From Alkaliflexus imshenetskii DSM 15055 (GTDB lineage Bacteria; Bacteroidota; Bacteroidia; Bacteroidales; Marinilabiliaceae): DNA of 64,000 nucleotides. The translations under genes and the position numbers were made by a program. Shown piece by piece: positions 53,123 through 62,237 of this stretch. How positions within the stretch are numbered: position 1 is the first letter of the stretch; each line of letters starts with the position of its first letter. The stretch is from assembly GCF_000517065.1 (NCBI RefSeq), contig NZ_KI912105.1, positions 2,742,436 to 2,806,435 on the forward strand, read 5' to 3'. Under the pieces are notes generated by a model. That model worked only from the letters and a program-made list of their open reading frames with translations, made no database searches and was not told the DNA's origin.

Positions 53123-54625
53123 ATGACAGAGGATTTGATGAATTTTGAGATTCCGGGGCACCGTTCTTCAATCATAAAAGTAATTGGTGTAGGTGGAGGT
53201 GGCAGTAATGCGGTAAATTACATGTACAGCCTTGGTATCAAGGATGTAAACTTTGTTGTATGCAACACCGACGCACAGGCGCTGGCAAATAGTCAGGTTC
53301 CCATCAAAGTGAGGCTTGGCGAAACTCTTACCGAAGGCCGTGGCGCCGGCAACCGCCCTGAAAGAGGCAAGCAGGCTGCCATTGAAAGTGTGCAGGAGAT
53401 AGCACGCGTGTTGGAGGACAATACCAAAATGGTATTTATCACAGCTGGGATGGGCGGTGGTACAGGCACCGGTGCCGCTCCAATAATCGCTAAAACGGCC
53501 AAGGAGATGGGCATTCTTACAGTGGGTATTGTAACAATCCCTTTCCGCTTCGAGGGCATGGTTCGCGTTAATCAGGCCATTGATGGTATCACCGAGATGG
53601 AGAAGTATGTGGATTCTCTCCTTATCATCAACAATGAGAAATTGCGCGAGATGTATGGCGACCTGAAGCTAAGCAATGCCTTTGCCAAAGCCGATAATGT
53701 GTTGGCTACCGCAGCAAAGGGAATCGCTGAAATCATCACTGTTCACGGTTACATCAACGTGGACTTTGCCGATGTGGAAACGGTCATGAAGGACAGCGGC
53801 GTGGCAATCATGGGTTCAGGTACCGGCGTGGGTGAGTATAGGGCCATCGATGCCATTCAGGCAGCACTGGAGTCTCCCTTGCTCAATAACAATAACATCA
53901 AAGGCGCCAGCAACATATTGCTTAATATCACTTCCGGTATAGATGAGATTACCATGGATGAGGTAGGGCAGATAACAGATTATGTACAAGAGGTGGTGGG
54001 GCATTCTGCATCCATTATTTGGGGTACCGGATTGGATGAGTCGCTTAAGGATGAGGTGGTGGTAACCATTATTGCCACCGGATTTGATTACAATCACATG
54101 ATGGTAGAGGCCTCAGCTGCTGTAGCGGAGAAAAAAATCACCCGCCTCGAAATGGACGTGGAAGGTAATCTTCGTACACCTATTAGTTATACTGAGGACA
54201 GCGAGCCGGACGAGGAGTTTGATATGACTGATTTACCGCCACGTGTGGTACGTTTTAACGACATCGACAAGGAGAAAGAGAAGCGTATTAGCATGCTTTA
54301 TGGCGATTCAGGCAAAGAGGAGAAAAGGGATAAAATTAAGGAGGATGACTTTTTTACCCTACCTGCTGATGCCGAAGCACAGGTTTTTATCAGAAAACCT
54401 GATGGATTAATGGTACAGGTTGATCCGGATGATTTGATGGATGAAAAGCGTATCGAGGAAATAGAGAATATTCCGGCCTATAAACGTCGTAAGGCCATCA
54501 CTGGCTCGGATACTGTGGCGAAAACTGACAGTAATAAGGTTTCCAGGTTCTCTATCTCTGACAATGGCTCCGGAAAACCTAAAATAAGTCCAAACAACCG
54601 CTTCTTGCACGACAATGTAGACTAA
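53123..54625 (+). CDS. ftsZ: Cell-division tubulin FtsZ
   Basis: 500 residues. FtsZ forms the Z ring. The nucleotide-binding N-terminus reads IKVIGVGGGGSNAVNYM, the tubulin signature GGGTGTG is at residues 111-117, and NFDRL-like T5/T7 contacts are in VNVDFADVETVMKDSG. After the globular domain (to about 335) comes a long acidic linker (about 335-485) and a C-terminal tail NNRFLHDNVD which in Bacteroidota replaces the DIPxFL type tail and probably binds FtsA. The length exceeds E. coli FtsZ (383) mainly because of the linker. The last division gene of the cluster. Confidence 0.97.
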   Translation: MTEDLMNFEIPGHRSSIIKVIGVGGGGSNAVNYMYSLGIKDVNFVVCNTDAQALANSQVPIKVRLGETLTEGRGAGNRPERGKQAAIESVQEIARVLEDNTKMVFITAGMGGGTGTGAAPIIAKTAKEMGILTVGIVTIPFRFEGMVRVNQAIDGITEMEKYVDSLLIINNEKLREMYGDLKLSNAFAKADNVLATAAKGIAEIITVHGYINVDFADVETVMKDSGVAIMGSGTGVGEYRAIDAIQAALESPLLNNNNIKGASNILLNITSGIDEITMDEVGQITDYVQEVVGHSASIIWGTGLDESLKDEVVVTIIATGFDYNHMMVEASAAVAEKKITRLEMDVEGNLRTPISYTEDSEPDEEFDMTDLPPRVVRFNDIDKEKEKRISMLYGDSGKEEKRDKIKEDDFFTLPADAEAQVFIRKPDGLMVQVDPDDLMDEKRIEEIENIPAYKRRKAITGSDTVAKTDSNKVSRFSISDNGSGKPKISPNNRFLHDNVD

Positions 54626-54700
54626 GGCAAGTCTGTGCCTGTTCTAGCTGATGGTGAGTTGATGTTTGAACTAAATACAATATTATAACTTTGAACCGAT

Positions 54701-55150
54701 ATGAGTATTTTCGAAAGAATAAACGATGATATAAAGAGCGCTATGAAGGCCAGAGAGCAGATTCGCCTTGATACCCTCAGGGGTATCAAAAAGGAGTTGA
54801 TTGAAGCCCGTACAGCGAAGAATGCAGGAGGCGTTGTGTCTGATGAGGATGAAATTCGTTTGCTCCAAAAAATGGTGAAACAACGTCGCGATGCCGCAGG
54901 CATTTACAATGCACAGGGGCGCGCTGATTTGGCCAATAAGGAGGAACTGGAAGTTGACATCATCTCTGAATATCTGCCTGAACCATTGTCGCCCGAGGAA
55001 CTGGAGGCTGCTGTTAAGGAAATTATCTCTGCTCAGGGTGCTACATCCATGCAGGAGATGGGTAAAGTGATGGGCGCTGCTACTGCTGCACTCGGAGGAA
55101 AAGCCGAAGGAAAGGATATATCACAAATGGTGAAGAAATTACTATCCTGA
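54701..55150 (+). CDS. yqeY: GatB/YqeY-domain protein
   Basis: 149 residues. The YqeY fold, which is homologous to the tRNA-binding C-terminal domain of GatB, is seen as IFERINDDIKSAMKAREQIRLDTLRGIKKEL, LLQKMVKQRRDAAGIY, LANKEELEVDIISEYLPEPL and MGKVMGAATAALGGKAEGKDIS. The cellular function is not established; a role with tRNA or amidotransferases is suggested by homology. It follows ftsZ by 75 bases and ends the cluster before a terminator. Confidence 0.94.
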   Translation: MSIFERINDDIKSAMKAREQIRLDTLRGIKKELIEARTAKNAGGVVSDEDEIRLLQKMVKQRRDAAGIYNAQGRADLANKEELEVDIISEYLPEPLSPEELEAAVKEIISAQGATSMQEMGKVMGAATAALGGKAEGKDISQMVKKLLS

Positions 55151-55186
55151 CAATAAAAGCAGCATCATCCCAAAAAATTCATTGAG

Positions 55187-55208
55187 CCTGCCATGTGCAG
55201 GTTTTTTT
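55187..55208 (+). terminator. Terminator after yqeY
   Basis: Stem CCTGC/GCAGG with loop CATGT and seven T, 36 bases after the yqeY stop. It ends the dcw/yqeY unit. Confidence 0.85.
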
Positions 55209-55239
55209 GTGCCGTTGTGGGTGTGGTTGAGAAAAGCAA

Positions 55240-55265
55240 AAGGGCCACCTTTGCAGGCAGCCCTT
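55240..55265 (-). terminator. Terminator after the PpiD-like gene
   Basis: Stem AAGGGC(TG)CC with its near complement (two mismatches), loop TGCAAA on the minus strand, followed on that strand by TTTTGCTTTT. Lies 27 bases past the stop codon of the foldase gene. Confidence 0.6.
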
Positions 55266-55292
55266 CGTTTGTGTGTTTTGTTGTATCAACTA

Positions 55293-57386
55293 TTAATAGA
55301 ACTGTGCTCTGCGATCTACAATTACTGCATTTTCGCGGAGGGTTTCCATAAGTTGGTATTCAACCTTCATCACGAGGTTTTGAACCAGTTCACGAGATAC
55401 ATTGTCTGCTACAACAGTGTTTTGGTCAACATTTGTTACCTTAACAAGATAAACACCGTTGTTACCTTTCACAGGTTGTGAAATCTGGTTTGTTGGCGAA
55501 TGAACGGCAAGAGAAACCAATGCCGGTTCAACACCTGCACCTGGTACCTGAAACGATGCGAAGGTTATATCGTTGGCAGACTGTACGGATGAATTCAATT
55601 TCTCCGCAATGGCTTCCATGCTGGCACCACCGGTTGCATATTCCTTCACACGGGAAATCAACAGGTCTGCTTTCTTTTCATTGATGAGCTCTCTTTCGAT
55701 GCGGGCGCGTACAGCATCCAGCGGTAACACGCCATCTTTCGAAGAAGAGATAAGGTGGGCAATAACAAATCTGTCGCCAAATTCAAACACTGGAGACAAT
55801 GCTCCTACATTTGCTTCGTATGCCCATCTTACCAACTCTCTTGATGATTCAAGAGGCCCAACGTTACGGTCGTTTTCTCTGATGTTGCGGCCAAAACGTT
55901 TGGTCAGATTGTTCTCTTCGATGGCAGTATTGAATTTGGCTGCAGTGTTGTTTAAGGCTGCAAACCTGGTAGCTGCGCTGTATACATCCTGATATGTTTT
56001 GGAACTGTAAGATATGTTACGGGCAAGCGTGGCTACCTGATATTTTGGTGACGGACGGCCTTGCTCCTGAATATGGATGATGTGAATACCAAATTGGGTT
56101 TCAACTTTTACAATGTCACCTGCTTTTCCATTGAACACTGCGTCATTGAATGGGGCAACCATCATTCCTTCACGGAACCAACCCAAATCACCACCATTTA
56201 TCGCAGAACCTGGATCTTCAGAATAGGTACGTGCCAATTCTGCAAAATTACCACCTCTTCGGGCAACGGTCATAAGGCTGTCGGCCAATTTGTTTGCTGC
56301 TTCAGGGTTTGGTTCGCGAATTAAAATATGACGTGCACGAACCGAGTCGGGCATGTTGTTGATGGCCACAAGTCTAACAGCTTTGTAGCTGTCATCCTCA
56401 AAATAGGGGCCATACACTGCGTTAACCGATGCCGATGTGATAAAGGCTTCGATGGCTGAGCTAAACTCGGCTGCACGACGGTTTCTGCCCATGAAAGGCT
56501 CGTCTGAGTTCAGGTTTACAAACTGAGCGGCATCAATTTCCGGATTAGCGAAATTTTCCATCATCTTTTCTACCCACTCAAGCGCAGCCTGACGGTCGGC
56601 TTCAGTTGGAACTATGTCGAAGGTGATGTATTCGATTTCGCGTGACGCTTCTTGCTTAAAAAGGTTTTGGTTGGCACGGTAGTAGTTTCTGATTTCGGCA
56701 TCGGATACAGCTACTTCGCTGTCATCCACAGTGGTGTATCTGGCCACCACAAAGTCGAAATCTACCATTTTGCTGCGAGATGCCAATTCACTCTCTTTCC
56801 ACATGGTGGGAATGTACATCCCTTTCATCAGCAGATTTTTGTATTTGCTGAACAAACGCTCATTTATGAGCTGCTCTTCCATCACCATCCAGTAGAAATA
56901 GGCTGTAGGATCCTGATTTTTGGCAAACAGGAAGTTAAGTACCTGCTGTTGATCAAACATTCCGGTTTGTGGATTGGTAAACAGTGGATGCTGACGAATG
57001 GCGGGGTGAATGTTTCTTCCTGTTAGCATATCCATCAACTCTTCAGAAGTAACTCTAAGACCGAGTTGGTCATAAATCTCTTCAAGCAGCGTTTGATTTA
57101 CCAGTTGATTCCAGGTATGATCCCTAAGCATGTAAACCTCCTCCTCTGTAAGAGTGTTAACGCCCTGATTCAGTTTGTTAAACTCCTCCATCTCGGTTAC
57201 TTTATTCTGGAACTCCTGAATGTTTATAGTTGTACCGTTAATATTGGCCAATTCCATCCTCGAGCCCGAAAAAAATGAGCCTCCTGAACCCATGAAATCC
57301 ATCATGATAAAGGCAAAAAGGGCAAAGCCAATGAAGATGGCTACAATAACTCCTCCTTTACTTCGTATTTTCTCTAAAGTTGCCAT
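55293..57386 (-). CDS. PpiD/SurA-like peptidyl-prolyl isomerase
   Basis: 697 residues. A single N-terminal anchor (residues 12-34, VIVAIFIGFALFAFIMMDFM) places the rest in the periplasm. A SurA_N-type chaperone domain (NGTTINIQEFQNKVTEMEEFNK ... LRDHTWNQLVNQTLLEEI) is followed by a parvulin domain at about 348-440 (VRARHILIREP, RRGGNFAELARTYSEDPGSAINGGDLGWF, FGIHIIHIQEQG) and a long C-terminal chaperone region. This is the PpiD arrangement; outer-membrane protein folding is the likely duty. It lies after the CNNM gene, 119 bases away, on the same strand as lptC. Confidence 0.9.
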   Translation of the reverse strand: MATLEKIRSKGGVIVAIFIGFALFAFIMMDFMGSGGSFFSGSRMELANINGTTINIQEFQNKVTEMEEFNKLNQGVNTLTEEEVYMLRDHTWNQLVNQTLLEEIYDQLGLRVTSEELMDMLTGRNIHPAIRQHPLFTNPQTGMFDQQQVLNFLFAKNQDPTAYFYWMVMEEQLINERLFSKYKNLLMKGMYIPTMWKESELASRSKMVDFDFVVARYTTVDDSEVAVSDAEIRNYYRANQNLFKQEASREIEYITFDIVPTEADRQAALEWVEKMMENFANPEIDAAQFVNLNSDEPFMGRNRRAAEFSSAIEAFITSASVNAVYGPYFEDDSYKAVRLVAINNMPDSVRARHILIREPNPEAANKLADSLMTVARRGGNFAELARTYSEDPGSAINGGDLGWFREGMMVAPFNDAVFNGKAGDIVKVETQFGIHIIHIQEQGRPSPKYQVATLARNISYSSKTYQDVYSAATRFAALNNTAAKFNTAIEENNLTKRFGRNIRENDRNVGPLESSRELVRWAYEANVGALSPVFEFGDRFVIAHLISSSKDGVLPLDAVRARIERELINEKKADLLISRVKEYATGGASMEAIAEKLNSSVQSANDITFASFQVPGAGVEPALVSLAVHSPTNQISQPVKGNNGVYLVKVTNVDQNTVVADNVSRELVQNLVMKVEYQLMETLRENAVIVDRRAQFY

Positions 57387-57505
57387 TCGTTTTATGATTT
57401 AATATTTAGCTTTTTTAAAACAGGTTACGAATATACAAAAAATTGTATTATCACATCTTAAACCGATTGCATGATTGCAAATATTACCGGCCTTTTGCAT
57501 TGCAT

Positions 57506-58768
57506 TTAAGATATATGGGTTGTTATTTGTATCAATTCTATTTTCGATTTGGATGCTTCTAGTATTTTTACGCGAAAATCACCTATCTCTATCTCTTCTT
57601 CCGCTTCCGGAATGGCTTCGTTGTGATATAGTATCAGACCTGCCAGCGTTTCATAATCGTCCGATTCGGGAAGATTCAGGTTATACTTCTCATTCAGGTA
57701 GTCTATTTCAAACCGCCCCGAAAACTGGTAAGTATCCGGCGCTATCTGCTTTTCTACCAAATCGGACACATCGTGCTCATCATCTATCTCTCCAAATATC
57801 TCTTCCAATACGTCTTCGAGGGTTACAATTCCTGCGGTACCGCCAAATTCGTCAACAACCAGCACAATACTTTTATGCTCTTTTGTGAAAATCTCCAATA
57901 ATTTGGCTGCGGGCATGCTTTCGGGAACTATCGAGATGGGACTAATGACATTCCGCAGTCGCTTCGGACTTCGAAACATGGCCGACACGTGTACGTAGCC
58001 TATAATGTTGTCGATGTTGTCTTTGTAAACCAATATTTTGGAGTATCCGGTTTCGACGAATCGTTTTCTGATTATTTCAAGATCCTCATCAATATCTGCT
58101 ACTTCCAAATCAGTTCTCGGCACTGAACAATCTCTTACTTTTAGGTTTGAGAAATCCAGCGCATTTCTGAAAAACTTCATCTCTTGAACGATGGAGTTTT
58201 CATTTTGCGTTTTGTTTTGATGTTCCGATATCAGATGATCCAAATCAATACGTCCTATAACAATGGGTTCGTTTGTGTTGGATTGTTTTATTTTCAGTAT
58301 TTTCTGAATAAAAAAATTTGAGAAAATAAGTGTGAGTTTTGAAAGGGGGTAAAATACTGTATAAAAGATGGTTAGTGGTATGGATACCAGATTTAGCGCA
58401 GCACCCGGATTTAGACGAAACAGAATCTTCGGTAAAAATTCAGCCGCTATCAATATAATAAATGTACTGAGTATGGTCTGCGTTAGCAATATTCCCCAAT
58501 CTGAGTTTAAATAATTGCCTATTGCGGGTTCAATAAGTCTGGCCATGTATAGACCGTAAATAACCAACGCAATGTTGTTACCAATGAGAATGGTGGAGAT
58601 GAACAATCCCGGATTTTTGTGAAATCGGTCGGTGATTTTGCTTAATGCAGGATGGCGTTTGCGGTTAAGCTCTATAAGAAGTTTATTCGTCGACAGGAAG
58701 GCCATTTCGCTTCCGGAGAAGAAGGCCGACAATACAAGTGAAAGCAGAATGACAGAGAGTTGATCCAT
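57506..58768 (-). CDS. CNNM/CBS-domain membrane protein (HlyC/CorC family)
   Basis: 420 residues. The DUF21/CNNM transmembrane domain occupies about 1-190 (LVLSAFFSGSEMAFLSTNKLLIEL, with the SGSEMAF motif), then a CBS pair (about 200-330, VRDCSVPRTDLEVADIDEDLE; ISIVPESMPAAKLLEIFTKEHKSIVLVVDEFGGTAGIVTLEDVLEEI split by the acid-helix loop) and a CorC/HlyC domain (about 340-415, FSGRFEIDYLNEKYNLNLPE). Such proteins move Mg2+ or other divalent ions. The older name 'hemolysin' is unsupported for most. In Bacteroidota GldE is a related gliding protein; the present context (lptC, PpiD) does not show gliding genes. Confidence 0.9.
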   Translation of the reverse strand: MDQLSVILLSLVLSAFFSGSEMAFLSTNKLLIELNRKRHPALSKITDRFHKNPGLFISTILIGNNIALVIYGLYMARLIEPAIGNYLNSDWGILLTQTILSTFIILIAAEFLPKILFRLNPGAALNLVSIPLTIFYTVFYPLSKLTLIFSNFFIQKILKIKQSNTNEPIVIGRIDLDHLISEHQNKTQNENSIVQEMKFFRNALDFSNLKVRDCSVPRTDLEVADIDEDLEIIRKRFVETGYSKILVYKDNIDNIIGYVHVSAMFRSPKRLRNVISPISIVPESMPAAKLLEIFTKEHKSIVLVVDEFGGTAGIVTLEDVLEEIFGEIDDEHDVSDLVEKQIAPDTYQFSGRFEIDYLNEKYNLNLPESDDYETLAGLILYHNEAIPEAEEEIEIGDFRVKILEASKSKIELIQITTHIS

Positions 58769-58804
58769 TATTGTTTGATAATTCTGACTTAAAGATAGTA
58801 AAAA

Positions 58805-59428
58805 TCATTCATCAGGCTTAGCCGCCTGATCTTCTATCTGAAGGATCCCGCTTATATTTCTGATTTTGTAATTCTCGAGTCTTTCGTCCGACTCAAAGCC
58901 ATAGCCGGTAATGATTTCGGTGTCGGTGGTGATTTTGATAAACTGGTCAGAATAGATGGTCTGTTTTTTTCCGTCCCAAAACATCAGTTCTGTATTGATA
59001 ATTTCACCGTTTGTGTTTACTGCTTCCACATCGTTGCGCAATTCCCATAGTTCATCGTTCTGATAGTAAATGGCGGCATTGCACTTTATCTGGGCATCAA
59101 TTTCCTCATTTTGGTCGTAGATGAAGAGGTGCAGGCCTTGCGGAAACTCAATGGTTGGCTCCTTCCTTTGGTCGAATTGAAGCATCTCCGGCGTAAGGAA
59201 CTTATATTTTATTTTGCCTGAGTCGGTGATGGTCGACGTCAAATCAATCAAGGATATACTAGGCAGCTCCTCACGGTTTGTAAGGGCTTTTATTTCTTCT
59301 GGTTTGTTTGGTGTACAGGAGGGCAAAGAAACAACAATGGCAAGCAGTAAAATGATACTGCTTGCCCCTGTTAATTTCCAGAATGAGTTACTATTGCAAT
59401 TCGTTTTCAAAACGATATTATTTTGCAC
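58805..59428 (-). CDS. lptC: LptC-like LPS export periplasmic protein
   Basis: 207 residues. An N-terminal hydrophobic segment (SIILLLAIVVSLPSCTPN) has a lipobox LPSC, as is common for Bacteroidota LptC, so it is probably a lipoprotein rather than a plain anchored protein. The LptC beta-jellyroll region is seen as KYKFLTPEMLQFD, IEFPQGLHLFIYDQ, DAQIKCNAAIYYQNDELWELRNDVEAVN and DGKKQTIYSDQFIKITTDTEIITGYGFESDERLENYKI. LptC receives LPS from LptFG at the inner membrane. It overlaps the TPR gene by 11 bases, so they are translated together. Confidence 0.88.
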   Translation of the reverse strand: MQNNIVLKTNCNSNSFWKLTGASSIILLLAIVVSLPSCTPNKPEEIKALTNREELPSISLIDLTSTITDSGKIKYKFLTPEMLQFDQRKEPTIEFPQGLHLFIYDQNEEIDAQIKCNAAIYYQNDELWELRNDVEAVNTNGEIINTELMFWDGKKQTIYSDQFIKITTDTEIITGYGFESDERLENYKIRNISGILQIEDQAAKPDE

Positions 59429-60770
59429 GTACAGTGGTTCTTTCGTTTATCCAACCTCCTACAGTGTAGGTTTGTCCTTGTTGCATATTTCTGAAGAAAA
59501 TCTCGTCCAATGCAGGGAAGTGGGCTGAATAAATTCTGATTTGCTCGTTTGCCTCATCCGTAACAGATGGATCTACTGATTTGGCTCTCATAAATTTGTC
59601 TACTGCGGCCCAATAAACAGCTTTCTTTTCAAAATCATCGGCTCCAACGTTATTGGCTGCTGCAGCGTAAGCGCGACCAATCAGAAGGAAAGGTGCTCCC
59701 CAGTTCGGGCGGGCTTCGATGGCTCTCAGGGCGTGTGTGCGCGAAGCAACATAGTTGTCCTGTGTAAGGTAAATCATCGACAGCTGATACAGGTATTCGC
59801 CTTTTTGAGTGTCGTTTTCAGCAAGTCGTATGGCTTCGTTATAGAACTCAATGGTTCTTGGAATGTCTCTTGTTTTAAGGTACATTCTCGCAAGACCGTA
59901 GGCCGAGGCACTCGAAGGTTCTATGTTGTGCTGATATTCTGAGACTTTGTAAAGTAAGTCGGTATCTTCACACAAACCTCTTGCCAGTAGTTGGTTAACA
60001 CGCTTGAGCCATGCCAGGTCAAACTTGTTTTCTTCCAATTGCGGGCCATAAATCTGCTCAATAATTTGACAACTGGCAGCTCCACTTGATGCAAAAAGTC
60101 CTTCAACGCCGCCTTTTACTTCTTCAAGTGTATCGTGGAATCTGGAATGACCCGGGTCTTTCAACTGAAAATCGATTACATCTGAAACAAGGGTGTAGTT
60201 TTTTACCAGTGTTTCAGCATCGAGATTGCCCATGCGATACATATTTACCGAAGTATTCATAAATGTAAGCAGAAATGCTGGTTGTGATCTGCGACCAAGT
60301 CCTGTAACCGCATCATTCAATAGTTCATACGCTTCTCTGATAACCTGATTGTCGTCGCGTTTATACTGAAGCATGTCAACAGCTTTGCTACCTTTGATGG
60401 CAGGGGTTGGTGTGCGCTGATGGTCGCCAAAATGAACCATACGCTGATCATATACTTTCATCAGCAACTGATACAACTCTTCAAATTTCGCTGCATCGCG
60501 GTTGGCAGCTATCTGCTGCTTAATCATTGTTACACCATCAATGTAAATGTTTACGCTGGCTGCCGGGCATTCATTGAATACTGCTTCCCAAGCCGGGAAC
60601 GCTTCTTTGAAATTGCGGTTGCGGAAATCTTCTGTATAGAGTGATAAATTCCGTACACAACGAACACTATCTTCTCCCACCCCATATCTGGTGCCGGATG
60701 CAACTCCGGTCTGCGCTGCTGCCTGTAAGGAGATGATCAGACCTAAGGCAAGTAATTTTAACGCTCTCAT
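59418..60770 (-). CDS. Secreted TPR protein upstream of lptC
   Basis: 450 residues with a signal peptide (1-20, LLALGLIISLQAAAQTG). The mature protein is helical, with TPR-like repeats at about 265-410 (SSASAYGLARMYLKTRDIPRTIEFYNEAI; KGEYLYQLSMIYLTQDNYVASRTHALRAI; GAPFLLIGRAYAAAANNVGADDFEKK). The first half contains conserved helical segments of unclear family. Periplasmic. The last codons overlap lptC, and the OMP gene lies 174 bases upstream. A -7-like element TATATTTG (minus strand, 60898-60905) is about 128 bases before the start. The function is unknown; a role near LPS transport is inferred from context. Confidence 0.75.
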   Translation of the reverse strand: MRALKLLALGLIISLQAAAQTGVASGTRYGVGEDSVRCVRNLSLYTEDFRNRNFKEAFPAWEAVFNECPAASVNIYIDGVTMIKQQIAANRDAAKFEELYQLLMKVYDQRMVHFGDHQRTPTPAIKGSKAVDMLQYKRDDNQVIREAYELLNDAVTGLGRRSQPAFLLTFMNTSVNMYRMGNLDAETLVKNYTLVSDVIDFQLKDPGHSRFHDTLEEVKGGVEGLFASSGAASCQIIEQIYGPQLEENKFDLAWLKRVNQLLARGLCEDTDLLYKVSEYQHNIEPSSASAYGLARMYLKTRDIPRTIEFYNEAIRLAENDTQKGEYLYQLSMIYLTQDNYVASRTHALRAIEARPNWGAPFLLIGRAYAAAANNVGADDFEKKAVYWAAVDKFMRAKSVDPSVTDEANEQIRIYSAHFPALDEIFFRNMQQGQTYTVGGWINERTTVRAK

Positions 60771-60944
60771 CTTGCTTATTTTTAATTAACGTACGATTAT
60801 TTCTTTTTCTGTCTGTTGGGCCGATACGCTTGTGGTATATCAGCGTGGGTGAAGGTTTCTACCAGTCTTTTTTTAGCTTACGCTATTTTTTCGGCTGCAA
60901 ATATAATTCACTTAATTGTTTTTTTAAAATCAACCTGTTAGGTT

Positions 60945-62237
60945 TTATTCAAACCTACGCTTCATGAACCAAAATTCATGCATGGTAAAGTTTAAAGTGA
61001 ATCTTGTATAATTTTCTGAAAGCTGACCAGTTTGGGCTGTGCCTTTGCTACCCATTTGTAATCCTACATTGATGGATGTGTTGGTGCGCCTCAGTGGTAA
61101 ACCTAATCCAAAACTCATGCCAAAGTCCCTTAGCTGGTATCCGTTTATCATGAGGTAGTCCTCGTTGTAATATGCGCCGGCTCTGAATCTGATGCGCTGA
61201 TAGTAACGTGTGGCAGTACGTTCGTTTGGAATAAACTCTGCTCCAAAGGCCATCATTGATGTGTTGGCTGTTTGGGTGTAGTCATCCGGAAATTTATTCT
61301 CACCCCAAAGTTGTGATGAATAATCAGCTGCGAGGGTTAATTTGCCATCAATCACATACGATGCACCTACACCGAAACTTGTTGGCATTTTAAATGATTC
61401 ATCCCCCCACGATACATACGAGTACGAAAGCGTATCACCAAACGCAAATAAATTTTCAGATGCTGTGAAATCCATTCCTTTTGACTTGATGCTGGTGGTT
61501 TCAGCATTTACAGGTAGTGATGGACGGAAAGTGGCGCCCAATACCAGTTTTTGATTTTCGCTGAGTGTTGTGGTATGTTGAACGCCAAAGTCGAGAAACA
61601 GATTGCTCATGTGATGTTCATGCTTTGAACCGTATGTAAAGGTGTTGGTTCTGTCGGCCAAAAACTCATGAAAGGATGAGTGTTTTATTTTTCCAAACCA
61701 GAAGGAGGCATGTGCTCCAACCGAAAGGGCTGGTGAAACTTTATAGGCTATGCCACCATAGAGATTTGAGAAGTTTCCTGTTCCCATTGCTGTTTGAAGG
61801 GTGGGATTGGCTTCTCGGTTGTGGATGGTTTCAAAATTGTAACCTGCATTACTCGCAGGCTTTAATCCAAAAGACAGGCCTATTTTTCTGCTTATGGGGA
61901 AGCCAAATGCAAAATAGTCATAATTCATATCCGAAAACGACTGGGAGCCTCCTCCGGTTTTGATGGTTTGCCTGTTGCCACTTACTCCAACCTCAAAAAA
62001 GAAGGAGAGCGAGTCAATGGCAGTGTAGGATGCCGGGTTCAGATTATTCAGGTGTTGTGACGACCTGATGCCGATACCTGTGCCACCCATGGCATTGTTG
62101 CGGCCAAAGCCACCATAATTAATCTCCCCAATTCCAAATCTGGAAAAGGGTGAAGATGTGCGTGTTTGAGAAAGAGTTGTGCTGACAGAAGAGAACAAAA
62201 CTAACCCTGAAAGCAGGATTCCGATTTTTTTATGCAT
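60945..62237 (-). CDS. Outer-membrane beta-barrel protein (FadL/OmpP1-like)
   Basis: 430 residues. Signal peptide MHKKIGILLSGLVLFSSVSTTLSQT; then SSPFSRFGIGEINYGGFGRNNAMGGTGIG, an N-terminal segment like the hatch and first strands of FadL/OmpP1-type barrels in Bacteroidota, including NLNPASYTAIDSLSFFFEVGV (NPAS motif). The rest has alternating hydrophobic strands (YDYFAFGFPISRKIGLSFGLKPAS; LSVGAHASFWFGKIKHS; LTLAADYSSQLWGENKF) and ends with an aromatic FTMHEFWFMKRRFE. The cargo is unknown. It overlaps coaX by 8 bases, so it is in the coaX transcription unit. Confidence 0.8.
   Translation of the reverse strand: MHKKIGILLSGLVLFSSVSTTLSQTRTSSPFSRFGIGEINYGGFGRNNAMGGTGIGIRSSQHLNNLNPASYTAIDSLSFFFEVGVSGNRQTIKTGGGSQSFSDMNYDYFAFGFPISRKIGLSFGLKPASNAGYNFETIHNREANPTLQTAMGTGNFSNLYGGIAYKVSPALSVGAHASFWFGKIKHSSFHEFLADRTNTFTYGSKHEHHMSNLFLDFGVQHTTTLSENQKLVLGATFRPSLPVNAETTSIKSKGMDFTASENLFAFGDTLSYSYVSWGDESFKMPTSFGVGASYVIDGKLTLAADYSSQLWGENKFPDDYTQTANTSMMAFGAEFIPNERTATRYYQRIRFRAGAYYNEDYLMINGYQLRDFGMSFGLGLPLRRTNTSINVGLQMGSKGTAQTGQLSENYTRFTLNFTMHEFWFMKRRFE

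Noticed and set aside
53123-54625. FtsZ linker as a second domain or fusion
   Set aside because: The extension after residue 335 is a charged, unstructured linker with the usual Bacteroidota tail, not a fused domain.
57506-58768. Naming the CNNM/CBS protein GldE
   Set aside because: GldE is a related gliding protein, but no other gld genes are in the window; the general family name is safer.
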